NCBI GenBank assembly: GCA_051877515.1
Contig: JBJEIY010000045.1
Location: 16,139 to 80,138, forward strand
Origin: XBB1006 sp051877515
GTDB lineage: Bacteria > Bacillota > Clostridia > Lachnospirales > Lachnospiraceae
Direction: 5' to 3'
DNA: 64,000 nucleotides
Part shown: one piece after another, positions 27,523-35,101 of the stretch
Layout of the letters: every line of letters begins with the position of its first letter
How positions within the stretch are numbered: the first letter of the stretch is position 1
Notes under the pieces: generated by a model
The model's input: only the letters and a program-made list of their open reading frames with translations
What the model was told of the DNA's origin: nothing
Database searches by the model: none
Program-made: the position numbers and the translations under genes

Positions 27523-28749
27523 TTATTCGTATAGCTTGGAATAGACGGCCTTATCTTTATAGATCAGATACAGGCATCCCAGCACCACCAGAAATCCCAG
27601 CAGAAAGATGAATGCCCAGGCCCACCTGCTGCCATAGCCATCATATAGGATTCCGGTGAAAAAGATCACCACGCCATACATCATGTTCTGCAAAAATCCC
27701 CTCACACCATTGATCCTTCCCCGGTGGGAAGCCGGAACTCTTTCCGTGATGTATGCATCACTTACCACCGTCACGGCAATTTCTCCCATTGTGAACAGGA
27801 CAATGGACACATAATAAAACGGAATCTTCCCTAAAAAGAGCAGAAAGATCAGAAATCCACAAGGGATCAGCAGAGATCCGATAAAGGTCTGCACCGTTTT
27901 TCTCACCTTCGCAAAGAGCCTGGTCAGTACCGGTGTCAAAACCACCACCACAATACAGTTCACACTGGTGATCGTTCCGAAGATCAGTGCACCCCCTTCT
28001 CCATGGATCCTTCCCAAATCAAGAGGAATCACATACCCCCACTCAGAATAAACTGTCCAGAACAAACCCATCACCAGAACATAAAAAAGAACCAGCTTGT
28101 TTTCCCGGAAGATCTGCCACACAGATGCTTTTTCATCTGCCTTCTGGTATTCTTCGGAAGGATCTTCTCCCACTTCTACGCTGATATCTTTTACAAAAAA
28201 CAGAATCAGCAGGGTAGAACATCCGATGGCGGCCCCACAGATCAGAAAGGACAGCCACAGGTAATTCTGAAACAGGATTCCCGCAATGGTAGGGGAAGCC
28301 ACTAATCCGAGATTTGCTCCCAGATAAGCAAGCGAATAGGCCCTTTCCCTGTCTTTGGTACTGGTGATATCAGCGATCAAAGACGAATACGCCGGCTGCT
28401 CCAAACTTTGAAATGCCGAAGCAACAACCATGAGCACCACTGTTTTGATGGTCAACGGTATGAAGGCAGCCGCTAAAAAGAACAGGATCGATACGGCATC
28501 CGCATATACGATGATCATTTTCTTGTTAAACCTGTCTGCCAGTTTTCCACCAATGATGCCCAGAGGAAGTATTACCACTCCGGAAAGAATTTCAATCAAC
28601 GAAATCTCAGTCGCATTCATCCCCAGTTTCTGATTGAGGATGAGCGTCATGACCGGCCACACCATAGCTCCCATATTGGTCACCATTCTGCCCAGACAGA
28701 GAATGTAATTTTCTTTTCTCAATCCCTTATATTGTGTAAAAATATTCAT
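27523..28749 (-). CDS. MFS transporter inserted between rplL and rpoB
   Basis: Major facilitator of 408 residues with 12 predicted TM helices. The loop after TM2 carries GGKLADRFNKK, the MFS motif A (G-x-x-x-D-R-x-x-R/K). The second half starts after a charged loop with EEYQKADEKASVW near residue 195. It resembles the drug-exporter type MFS group of Firmicutes; the substrate is unknown. The start is set at ATG 28749 (MNIFTQYK) with GGGGG upstream; ATG 28761 is an alternative. A much longer frame running into rplL is rejected because it crosses the rplL terminator. Its position splits the conserved rplJL-rpoBC order. Confidence 0.88.
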   Translation of the reverse strand: MNIFTQYKGLRKENYILCLGRMVTNMGAMVWPVMTLILNQKLGMNATEISLIEILSGVVILPLGIIGGKLADRFNKKMIIVYADAVSILFFLAAAFIPLTIKTVVLMVVASAFQSLEQPAYSSLIADITSTKDRERAYSLAYLGANLGLVASPTIAGILFQNYLWLSFLICGAAIGCSTLLILFFVKDISVEVGEDPSEEYQKADEKASVWQIFRENKLVLFYVLVMGLFWTVYSEWGYVIPLDLGRIHGEGGALIFGTITSVNCIVVVVLTPVLTRLFAKVRKTVQTFIGSLLIPCGFLIFLLFLGKIPFYYVSIVLFTMGEIAVTVVSDAYITERVPASHRGRINGVRGFLQNMMYGVVIFFTGILYDGYGSRWAWAFIFLLGFLVVLGCLYLIYKDKAVYSKLYE

Positions 28750-28775
28750 ATTAACCCCCATATTGAAACAAAAAT

Positions 28776-28870
28776 GAAGAGGCGCTTGCGACTCTTCCGC
28801 GCCCGAGCGCCATGCGAAGCATGATCTTCCACTCCGCGAGGTGCGCATACATCCGGGCTTTTTATCGGAA
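28776..28870. repeat. GC-rich hairpin cassette upstream of the MFS gene
   Basis: About 95 bp much richer in GC than its surroundings with several small stems: GAAGAG/CTCTTC with inner CGC/GCG (28776-28797), CATGC/GCATG around TTC (28811-28823) and TTTTTATCG/CGATAAAAA (28861-28879). It looks like an interspersed intergenic element rather than coding sequence. No second copy was found in this window, so copy number is untested. Confidence 0.45.
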
Positions 28871-28903
28871 CGATAAAAAAGAACCCCCACCATTCGGTAG
28901 GGG
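28870..28903 (-). terminator. terminator/attenuator after rplL
   Basis: On the minus strand CCCCTACC pairs with GGTGGGGG (one U-G pair) around GAAT, followed by TTCTTTTTT. Attenuation at the rplL-rpoB junction is known in other bacteria. Confidence 0.8.
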
Positions 28904-28933
28904 CCCTCCATGTAGACACTGAAATCAATCCGA

Positions 28934-29311
28934 TTATTTAAGAGTAACTTTAGCGCCTTCAGCTTCAAGTTTAGCCTTGATATCTTCAGCTTCAGCTTTT
29001 TCAGCCTGCTCTTTAATAACCTTTGGAGCTCCGTCAACAACTTCTTTTGCTTCTTTTAAGCCAAGTCCTGTTGCTTCACGAACTACCTTAATAACTTTAA
29101 CTTTGTTTGGTCCAACTTCTGTTAACTCAACGTCAAACTCAGTCTTCTCTTCTGCTGCTCCGGCACCGTCTCCGCCTGCTGCTGCTACAACAACACCAGC
29201 TGCTGCAGATACGCCGAACTCTTCTTCACATGCTTTTACTAATTCATTTAACTCTAATACGCTTAACTCTTTGATAGCTTCAATAAATTCTGCTGTAGTT
29301 AATTTTGCCAT
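28934..29311 (-). CDS. rplL: 50S ribosomal protein L7/L12
   Basis: Stalk protein that recruits translation GTPases, 125 residues. The N-terminal dimer domain (MAKLTTAEFIEAIKELSVLE), the Ala/Gly-rich hinge (about 38-55) and the C-terminal domain ending EGAKVTLK are typical. The ATG at 29311 is preferred over 29317 because the GGAGG is 9 nt from it and only 3 nt from the other. It lies 47 bp after rplJ and ends in the terminator at 28870-28903. Confidence 0.97.
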   Translation of the reverse strand: MAKLTTAEFIEAIKELSVLELNELVKACEEEFGVSAAAGVVVAAAGGDGAGAAEEKTEFDVELTEVGPNKVKVIKVVREATGLGLKEAKEVVDGAPKVIKEQAEKAEAEDIKAKLEAEGAKVTLK

Positions 29312-29358
29312 TTTCATTTACCTCCGTTTTGGTTTTTAAAAATAAAATGATCTCTTTC

Positions 29359-30000
29359 TTATTCTGCTGCAGGAGCTTCTTCTGCTGCAGGTGTTTCCTC
29401 TGCAGGAGCCTCTTCTGCTGCAGGTGCTGCTTCTTCTGCTACAGCTTCTTCTGCTGCAGGTGCTGCTTCCTCTGCAGGAGCTTCCTCTGCTACAGATGCT
29501 GCTTCACAGTTTCCGGCACCGCCTTTTTCAGCGATCTGGTTAAGAACACGAGCAAGGTTGCTGATTGGAGACTGAATACTTCCAAGGAATTTGGAAAGTA
29601 ATTCTTCTCTGGATGGAACGGTTGCGATCTGGCTGATTCCAGCCTGGTCATAATAGGTTCCTTCAACTACACCGCCCTTTAATTCCAGTGCAGGAGCAGT
29701 CTTAGCAAACTTTGCAAGAACTCTTGCCGGAGCAGTTGCATCTTCACTGGAAACTGCCATCGCGCTTGGTCCGTCCAAATGAACATCCAGGCTTTCAAAA
29801 TCAGTTCCCTTAAACGCAAATCTCATCATTGTGTTCTTATATACTTTATAAGAAACACCGGCTGCTCTTAACTGTCTACGTAATTCCGTATCCTGTTCAA
29901 CAGTAAGTCCGCGGTAATCAACTAATACAACTGACTGCGCGTCTTTAATCTGCTCTGAAATTTCCTGTACGATTGGTTGTTTAAGTTCTACTTTTGCCAC
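29359..30000 (-). CDS. rplJ: 50S ribosomal protein L10 with Ala/Glu/Pro-rich tail
   Basis: Base of the ribosomal stalk that binds L7/L12 dimers, 213 residues compared with a usual 165-180. Residues 1-166 are a normal L10 (VVLVDYRGLTVEQ, SYKVYKNTMMRFA). Residues 168-213 are an acidic low-complexity tail built of EEAPAEEAAPA-like repeats, encoded by near-repeated GCTGCAGGAG-type DNA at 29362-29505. The tail follows the L12-binding helix. An AAGGAGGTG site lies before the ATG, and an L10 leader and its promoter are upstream. Confidence 0.96.
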   Translation of the reverse strand: MAKVELKQPIVQEISEQIKDAQSVVLVDYRGLTVEQDTELRRQLRAAGVSYKVYKNTMMRFAFKGTDFESLDVHLDGPSAMAVSSEDATAPARVLAKFAKTAPALELKGGVVEGTYYDQAGISQIATVPSREELLSKFLGSIQSPISNLARVLNQIAEKGGAGNCEAASVAEEAPAEEAAPAAEEAVAEEAAPAAEEAPAEETPAAEEAPAAE

Positions 30001-30009
30001 GAATCGTGC

Positions 30010-30221
30010 ACCTCCTTATTTTATTTTTTGCAGAAGATCCGTATGGAAACCGGATCTGCCTGCTTCCTCAGACGAGGACGAGGTTTTCACATATGAAAAC
30101 CTCTCTGTCCAAAGGCAGAGAGGCATAAAATTACATACATACGTTTGTAAAATCCTCGGTAGGCCATGCAAGTTACGCCTAAGTGGCACCTACTGTCTTC
30201 GGCTGTGTTCTTTCAAACACA
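30010..30221 (-). ncRNA. ribosomal protein L10 leader
   Basis: The 5' UTR of rplJ starts about 6 nt after the -10 box at 30228. It contains the hallmark GAAGACAGTAGGTGCC segment (plus-strand 30181-30199) and stable stems, including GAGAGGTTTTC/GAAAACCTC and GATCCG/CGGATC just before the ribosome binding site. In Firmicutes such leaders bind the L10-L12 complex and repress rplJ-rplL. Exact boundaries are approximate. Confidence 0.85.
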
Positions 30222-30227
30222 TTGGTG

Positions 30228-30256
30228 ATTATATCATCACTATTTATTGATGTCAA
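30228..30256 (-). promoter_or_regulatory. consensus promoter of rplJL
   Basis: TTGACA (plus-strand 30251-30256), 17-bp spacer, TATAAT (30228-30233), both perfect. Confidence 0.9.
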
Positions 30257-30275
30257 TATCAAATTCCAACTCAGA

Positions 30276-30968
30276 TTAAGATAACTTATTTACATTAACC
30301 TTTACACCCGGTCCCATGGTAGGAGCAAGTGTAACGCTCTTCAAATACTGTCCCTTAACTGCACTTGGTTTTGCTTTGATAACGGCATCCATTAAAGCTT
30401 GGAAGTTGTCCGCTAACTGTTCTTCTGTAAAAGATGCTTTTCCAATTGGCACATGGATAATGTTTGCCTTATCCAATCTGTACTCAATCTTACCTGCTTT
30501 GATATCAGCTACAGCCTTAGCGACATCCATGGTTACTGTGCCGGCTTTTGGGTTTGGCATTAAGCCCTTCGGTCCAAGTACACGTCCTAAACGACCTACA
30601 ACACCCATCATATCCGGAGTTGCTACAACAACATCAAATTCAAACCATCCTTCGTTCTGGATCTTCGGAATCAGTTCCTCACCACCAACAAAGTCTGCTC
30701 CTGCCGCTGTTGCCTCGTCAAGCTTTTCATTCTTGGCGAATACCAGTACACGAACGGTCTTACCTGTTCCGTGTGGTAAAACAACGGCTCCACGGATCTG
30801 CTGATCTGCATGACGTCCATCACAACCGGTTCTGATATGAGCTTCGATTGTTTCGTCAAACTTTGCTACAGAAGCTTTCTTAACCAGAGAAATTGCTTCT
30901 GTTGTATCGTACTGCACTGCTCTGTCGATAGCTTTTGCAGTCTCTAAATATCTCTTTCCTCTTTTCAT
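30276..30968 (-). CDS. rplA: 50S ribosomal protein L1
   Basis: L1-stalk protein, 230 residues, full length. The conserved GRVLGPKGLMPNPKAGTV block (about 125-142) and the ending LAPTMGPGVKVNV are present. A longer frame from 31010 adds 14 residues over the ribosome binding site and is rejected; ATG 30968 has AGGAGG 8 nt upstream. It lies 79 bp after rplK in the usual rplKA order. In other bacteria L1 represses this operon by binding its mRNA; no site is marked here. Confidence 0.97.
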   Translation of the reverse strand: MKRGKRYLETAKAIDRAVQYDTTEAISLVKKASVAKFDETIEAHIRTGCDGRHADQQIRGAVVLPHGTGKTVRVLVFAKNEKLDEATAAGADFVGGEELIPKIQNEGWFEFDVVVATPDMMGVVGRLGRVLGPKGLMPNPKAGTVTMDVAKAVADIKAGKIEYRLDKANIIHVPIGKASFTEEQLADNFQALMDAVIKAKPSAVKGQYLKSVTLAPTMGPGVKVNVNKLS

Positions 30969-31047
30969 GAATATACCTCCTGTGGTTGTATCGGGAGAGG
31001 TCCCTCCCACTTCATTTTCGTTTTCTTGTGTTAGATCAGGTCTCTTA

Positions 31048-31476
31048 CTAGTCTTCTGCTACAGTAACGCCCATGCTGCGGCATGTTCCTTCGATCATGC
31101 TCATAGCTGCTTCAATACTTGCTGCATTGAGATCCGGCATCTTTGTCTCAGCGATCTCGCGAACCTGTGCTTTTGTAATTGTAGCAACCTTGGTCTTGTT
31201 CGGAACACCGGAACCGGACTTAATGTTGCATGCTTTCTTGATCAATACCGGAGCTGGCGGAGTCTTAGTGATGAAACTAAAACTTCTGTCAGAATAAACG
31301 GTAATTACTACAGGGATGATCAAATCTCCCTTATCAGCGGTTCTGGCATTGAACTGCTTTGTGAACTCCACGATGTTGACACCGTGCTGTCCAAGTGCAG
31401 GACCAACTGGTGGAGCAGGTGTTGCCTTTCCAGCAGGAATCTGCAATTTGATATATCCTTCTACTTTCTTAGCCAT
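31048..31476 (-). CDS. rplK: 50S ribosomal protein L11
   Basis: GTPase-centre protein, 142 residues. The N-terminal domain shows IPAGKATPAPPVGPALGQHG, the thiostrepton-region motif, and the C-terminal RNA-binding domain ends in IEGTCRSMGVTV. It sits between nusG (38 bp) and rplA. A GGAGG site precedes the start. Confidence 0.97.
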   Translation of the reverse strand: MAKKVEGYIKLQIPAGKATPAPPVGPALGQHGVNIVEFTKQFNARTADKGDLIIPVVITVYSDRSFSFITKTPPAPVLIKKACNIKSGSGVPNKTKVATITKAQVREIAETKMPDLNAASIEAAMSMIEGTCRSMGVTVAED

Positions 31477-31514
31477 TTGCCAATTGCCTCCTTTGAAATT
31501 TGGTTAAAACATCT

Positions 31515-32030
31515 TTACATCTTTTTTACTTCTGCGAAACTTATTTCTACCGGTGTTTCGCGACCGAACATGTCAACATTGATAGTGACGCATTGCTTAT
31601 GCTCGTTGATACCAGTCACCACGCCGACTGTATCTTTCCAGACACCGCCGATGACAGTAATGGTATCTCCTACCTCCACATCAATCTCAATGTTGTCCCT
31701 TCTGATTCCGAGCGTTGCCATCTCGACGTCAGTTAATGGAACCGGCTTCGAGCCAGGACCGACAAATCCTGTAACTCCTCTGGTATTTCTGACCACATAC
31801 CATGTGTCATCATTCATTACCATATTAATAAGCACATATCCGGGAAACATTTTTTTGGAAACATGTTTCCTGGCACCGTTTTTGAGTTCAACAACATCCT
31901 GCATCGGAACCTGAACCTCAAGAATCTGATCCTCTAAATGCCGGTTTTCGATTGCCTTGTCAATATTCGCTTTTACCTTATTCTCATATCCTGAGTAGGT
32001 ATGAACTACATACCAGCTTGCCTCTGCCAT
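31515..32030 (-). CDS. nusG: transcription elongation/termination factor NusG
   Basis: RNA-polymerase-associated factor, 171 residues. The NGN domain starts with WYVVHTYSGYENKVK and includes FPGYVLINM, followed by the KOW domain with VGDTITVIGGVWKDTVGVV. Full length for a Firmicute NusG. It starts 21 bp after secE in the standard secE-nusG order and is transcribed from the rpmG promoter at 32499-32527. Confidence 0.97.
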   Translation of the reverse strand: MAEASWYVVHTYSGYENKVKANIDKAIENRHLEDQILEVQVPMQDVVELKNGARKHVSKKMFPGYVLINMVMNDDTWYVVRNTRGVTGFVGPGSKPVPLTDVEMATLGIRRDNIEIDVEVGDTITVIGGVWKDTVGVVTGINEHKQCVTINVDMFGRETPVEISFAEVKKM

Positions 32031-32051
32031 CCAACATTCTCCTTATCCTGC

Positions 32052-32252
32052 TTATAAATTCACTAAGATATCCACACCGTACTGTACCAGATAATCAACA
32101 CCTGCAATGATAAGTCCCAGGATAATGGTGATCACTACTACAGCAACAGTCTGGCGGATGATTGTTTCACGAGTTGGCCAGATTATCTTGCGAAATTCTG
32201 CCTTAAGGCCGGTTAACCAGCTTGTTTTGGGAGCTTTCTTTTCTTCGCTCAT
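32052..32252 (-). CDS. secE: preprotein translocase subunit SecE
   Basis: Essential subunit of the SecYEG channel, 66 residues, the single-TM Gram-positive type. The amphipathic SWLTGLKAEFRKIIWPT motif precedes one TM helix (about 36-58). ATG 32252 is preferred to 32258 because the GGAG is 7 nt rather than 1 nt away. Located between rpmG and nusG as in most Firmicutes. Confidence 0.95.
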   Translation of the reverse strand: MSEEKKAPKTSWLTGLKAEFRKIIWPTRETIIRQTVAVVVITIILGLIIAGVDYLVQYGVDILVNL

Positions 32253-32278
32253 TCTCATACTCCTTTACTCGCTCTAGA

Positions 32279-32428
32279 CTATTTTGTTTCCTTATGCATC
32301 GTATGTCTCTTACAGAACCTGCAATACTTCTTGGTTTCCATTCTGTCCGGATGAGTCTTCTTGTCTTTGGTCATGTTATAGTTACGCTGTTTGCATTCTG
32401 TACATGCCAATGTGATTCTAGTGCGCAC
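32279..32428 (-). CDS. rpmG: 50S ribosomal protein L33
   Basis: Small ribosomal protein of 49 residues starting at GTG (32426-32428) behind GGAGGTGG. It begins MRTRITLACTEC and ends RHTMHKETK. Two Cys pairs (CTEC, CRFC) make it the zinc-binding version of L33. It lies 26 bp before secE and about 70 bp after the promoter at 32499-32527, so it is the first gene of the rpmG-secE-nusG-rplK-rplA unit. Confidence 0.95.
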   Translation of the reverse strand: MRTRITLACTECKQRNYNMTKDKKTHPDRMETKKYCRFCKRHTMHKETK

Positions 32429-32498
32429 AACTTCCACCTCCACTTAAAATTCTTGCGTTTTTAGGCATAAAAAAAAGACCTACTTCCATCGCTAGTCT

Positions 32499-32527
32499 AT
32501 AGTAGCACGGAAGACAACCCTCGTCAA
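32499..32527 (-). promoter_or_regulatory. promoter of the rpmG-secE-nusG operon
   Basis: TTGACG (plus-strand 32522-32527), 17-bp spacer, TACTAT (32499-32504). Confidence 0.8.
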
Positions 32528-32558
32528 CCTTTTTTTACATAAAGATGAAGAGCTTCCC

Positions 32559-32587
32559 TTGACACCCCCTAAAAAGTGTGCTAAGAT
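32559..32587 (+). promoter_or_regulatory. promoter of metY-metA
   Basis: TTGACA (32559-32564), 17-bp spacer, TAAGAT (32582-32587). The transcript should begin near 32594 and run through the attenuator-like leader. Confidence 0.8.
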
Positions 32588-32593
32588 TCCGTT

Positions 32594-32685
32594 TATCAAG
32601 TTAATTGGCTAAAGTGACAAAGAGGGAGAAACGCTCTATGAAATTGTAGCCGGGAAATCCCATCGGGGTTTCCCGGTTTCTTTAT
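32594..32685 (+). promoter_or_regulatory. attenuator-type leader of metY (possible riboswitch of unrecognised class)
   Basis: Between the promoter and metY lies a strong intrinsic terminator: CCGGGAAA (32650-32657) pairs with TTTCCCGG (32669-32676), then TTTCTTT. Upstream, GGGAGAAAC (32624-32632) can pair with GTTTCCC (32668-32674) of the terminator 3' arm, with one bulged G, giving an antiterminator. Other possible stems are GGCTA/TAGCC (32607-32611 with 32647-32651) and AGAG/CTCT. The layout matches transcriptional attenuation. It lacks the S-box (SAM-I) core and T-box motifs. The ligand is unknown; methionine, SAM or homocysteine would fit the genes. Confidence 0.65.
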
Positions 32686-32724
32686 TGTAACAGACTATTC
32701 TATAGGAAGAAAGAGGTATTTTTC

Positions 32725-34008
32725 ATGAGTAAAAACTATAAGTTCGAAACTATGCAGCTTCATGTTGGCCAGGAGCAGCCGGATCCTGCCACCGATTCAC
32801 GGGCCGTGCCCATTTACGCAACCACTTCTTATGTGTTTCGTGACAGTGCCCATGCCGCAGCCCGTTTTGACCTGTCGGATCCCGGCAACCTTTACGGCAG
32901 ACTGACCAACTCTACTCAGGATGTTTTCGAAAAACGTATCGCTGCCCTGGAGGGAGGCGCGGCCGCATTGGCAGTAGCTTCCGGTGCCGCAGCGATTACC
33001 TATACCATTCAGGCACTGGCTCAGGCCGGTGACCATATCGTTGCCCAGAAAACCATCTACGGCGGTTCCTATAATTTTCTGAATCATACCATGCCACAGT
33101 TTGGGGTGACCACTACCTTTGTAGATGCCCACAACCTTTCCGAAGTGGAAGGAGCCATTCAGGAAAACACCAAAGCCATTTATCTGGAAACTCTGGGAAA
33201 CCCCAACAGTGATATTCCGGACATGGATGCCATTGTACGGATTGCGCATCAGCACGGTCTTCCCGTGGTGGTAGACAATACGTTTGGAACACCTTATCTT
33301 ATCCGTCCTATTGAACATGGCGCTGATATTGTAGTTCATTCCGCCACTAAATTTATCGGCGGACACGGAACAACTCTTGGCGGAATCATTGTAGATTCCG
33401 GGAACTTCGACTGGAAAGCCAATGGAAACTATCCGCAGATTTCCGAGCCCAATCCCAGTTACCACGGTGTTTCCTTCGTAGATGTAGCAGGATCTGCAGC
33501 CTTCGTAACCTATGTCCGTTCCGTTCTGCTCCGTGATGAAGGAGCCTGCATTTCACCTTTTGCAGCTTTTCTTCTTTTACAGGGAACAGAAACCCTTTCT
33601 CTGCGTATCGAACGCCACGCAGAAAATACCAAAAAGGTGGTTGAGTATCTGGCAAATCATCCCAAGGTTGCCAAAGTAAACCATCCCTCTCTGCCGGAGC
33701 ATCCTGACCATGCTTTATATGAGAAGTATTTTCCAAACGGCGGCGCTTCTATTTTTACCTTTGAGATCAAAGGTGGTCAAAAGGAAGCACACCGCTTCAT
33801 TGATAACCTGGAAATTTTCTCCCTGCTGGCCAATGTGGCTGATGTGAAATCCCTTGTGATCCATCCTGCCACAACTACCCACGGACAGTTATCCCCGCAG
33901 GAGCTGGCAGACCAGGGAATCACTCCCGCAACCATCCGTCTTTCCATCGGAACCGAACACATTGATGACATTATCGCTGATCTGGAAAAAGGATTTTCAG
34001 CAGTTTAA
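32725..34008 (+). CDS. metY: O-acetylhomoserine sulfhydrylase
   Basis: PLP enzyme of the Cys/Met metabolism family that makes homocysteine from O-acetylhomoserine and sulfide. 427 residues, typical of MetY. The PLP lysine is in DIVVHSATKFIGGHGTT (near 210). The N-terminal TSYVFRDSAHAAARFDL stretch and the C-terminal ESRPLS-like SIGTEHIDDIIADLEKG are characteristic. metA follows after 16 bp, supplying its substrate. Expression is probably set by the leader at 32594-32685. Confidence 0.95.
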   Translation: MSKNYKFETMQLHVGQEQPDPATDSRAVPIYATTSYVFRDSAHAAARFDLSDPGNLYGRLTNSTQDVFEKRIAALEGGAAALAVASGAAAITYTIQALAQAGDHIVAQKTIYGGSYNFLNHTMPQFGVTTTFVDAHNLSEVEGAIQENTKAIYLETLGNPNSDIPDMDAIVRIAHQHGLPVVVDNTFGTPYLIRPIEHGADIVVHSATKFIGGHGTTLGGIIVDSGNFDWKANGNYPQISEPNPSYHGVSFVDVAGSAAFVTYVRSVLLRDEGACISPFAAFLLLQGTETLSLRIERHAENTKKVVEYLANHPKVAKVNHPSLPEHPDHALYEKYFPNGGASIFTFEIKGGQKEAHRFIDNLEIFSLLANVADVKSLVIHPATTTHGQLSPQELADQGITPATIRLSIGTEHIDDIIADLEKGFSAV

Positions 34009-34024
34009 ACAAGGAGGAAACACG

Positions 34025-34945
34025 ATGCCTATCTGTATTCCCACAGACCTTCCTGCCTTTAAAACCCTGCAGGAAGAAAATATCTTCGTGATGGATACTC
34101 ATCGGGCCACTACGCAGGACATCCGGCCATTACGGATCCTTGTGCTAAACCTGATGCCCACCAAGATCACAACCGAAACCCAGCTGGCACGACTGCTTGG
34201 AAATACGCCGTTGCAGATTGAAATGGATCTGTTAACTGTCAGCCGGCTTCCAAAGCACACCACCATAGAACACATGCTGGCATTTTATAAAAGCTTTGAG
34301 GAAGTACAAAACGAATACTATGATGGCTTCATCATTACCGGCGCACCGGTAGAACAAATGGCTTTCGAAGAAGTGGACTACTGGCCGGAGCTATGCCGGA
34401 TCATGGAGTGGAGTAAATCCCATGTATACAGCACTTTTCACATCTGCTGGGGCGCTCAGGCCGGATTATACTACCACTACGGCATTCAGAAAGTAGAACT
34501 TGACCGGAAGCTGTTCGGTATCTTCCGGCACAAAGTGGTACATAACGGTTCCATCCTGTTCCGGGGCTTTGACGATACCTTTCTGGCTCCTCATTCCCGC
34601 CATACCACAGTGTTGAAGCAGGATATTGAGAAAGAGCCCAGATTAAAGATCCTGGCCGAAAGTGAAAAAGCCGGTGTTTATGCCCTCTCCACCGACGGCG
34701 GACGTCAGATTTTCATTACCGGCCACTCGGAATACGATACCGACACACTGAAAAATGAATATTTACGGGATAAAAATGCAGGCTTACCGATTGAGATCCC
34801 GGAAAATTACTTTCCGGATGACGACGATACCAAAGAACCGGTGAACACCTGGCGCAGCGGAGCAAATCTGTTGTATGCCAACTGGCTAAACTACTTTGTA
34901 TATCAGTCCACACCCTATCTTCTGGACAAAATGCCTTCCTGTTAG
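34025..34945 (+). CDS. metA: homoserine O-acetyltransferase, MetA type
   Basis: Acylates homoserine for methionine synthesis, 306 residues. The nucleophile Cys141 is in HICWGAQAGLYYHYG and the His/Glu of the triad are in ITGHSEYD. Glu110 in GAPVEQM corresponds to the residue that, as Glu, favours acetyl-CoA over succinyl-CoA in characterised homologues, which agrees with the adjacent O-acetylhomoserine-using metY. The ATG at 34025 has AAGGAGG before it; an upstream frame from 33962 overlaps metY and is rejected. The operon ends in a terminator. Confidence 0.95.
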   Translation: MPICIPTDLPAFKTLQEENIFVMDTHRATTQDIRPLRILVLNLMPTKITTETQLARLLGNTPLQIEMDLLTVSRLPKHTTIEHMLAFYKSFEEVQNEYYDGFIITGAPVEQMAFEEVDYWPELCRIMEWSKSHVYSTFHICWGAQAGLYYHYGIQKVELDRKLFGIFRHKVVHNGSILFRGFDDTFLAPHSRHTTVLKQDIEKEPRLKILAESEKAGVYALSTDGGRQIFITGHSEYDTDTLKNEYLRDKNAGLPIEIPENYFPDDDDTKEPVNTWRSGANLLYANWLNYFVYQSTPYLLDKMPSC

Positions 34946-34962
34946 GCCCCTTATACAACATC

Positions 34963-35017
34963 TTGCCAAAAAAGTCAACCTTTTTTTATATTTTGTGGAT
35001 GACTTTTTTGGCATTTT
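34963..35017 (+). terminator. terminator of metY-metA
   Basis: TGCCAAAAAAGTCA (34964-34977) pairs with TGACTTTTTTGGCA (35000-35013), then TTTT. The long loop is AT-rich. Confidence 0.75.
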
Positions 35018-35101
35018 GCATTATAATGAAGATGTATAAATGGATTTACTATACCCCTACGCAGATGCGTAAGATTCAAGGATGAAAGGAGGGGCGATTC
35101 T

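Noticed and set aside
28750..29040. N-terminal extension of the MFS protein into rplL
   Set aside because: It crosses the rplL terminator and the GC-rich cassette and is unlike MFS N-termini.
30967..31914. 315-codon plus-strand frame opposite rplA, rplK and nusG
   Set aside because: Antisense shadow of three well-supported ribosomal/transcription genes.
32594..32685. SAM-I (S-box), SAM-III or T-box identity for the metY leader
   Set aside because: The conserved S-box core, the SAM-III helix arrangement and the T-box GGGUGGNACCGCG motif are not present.
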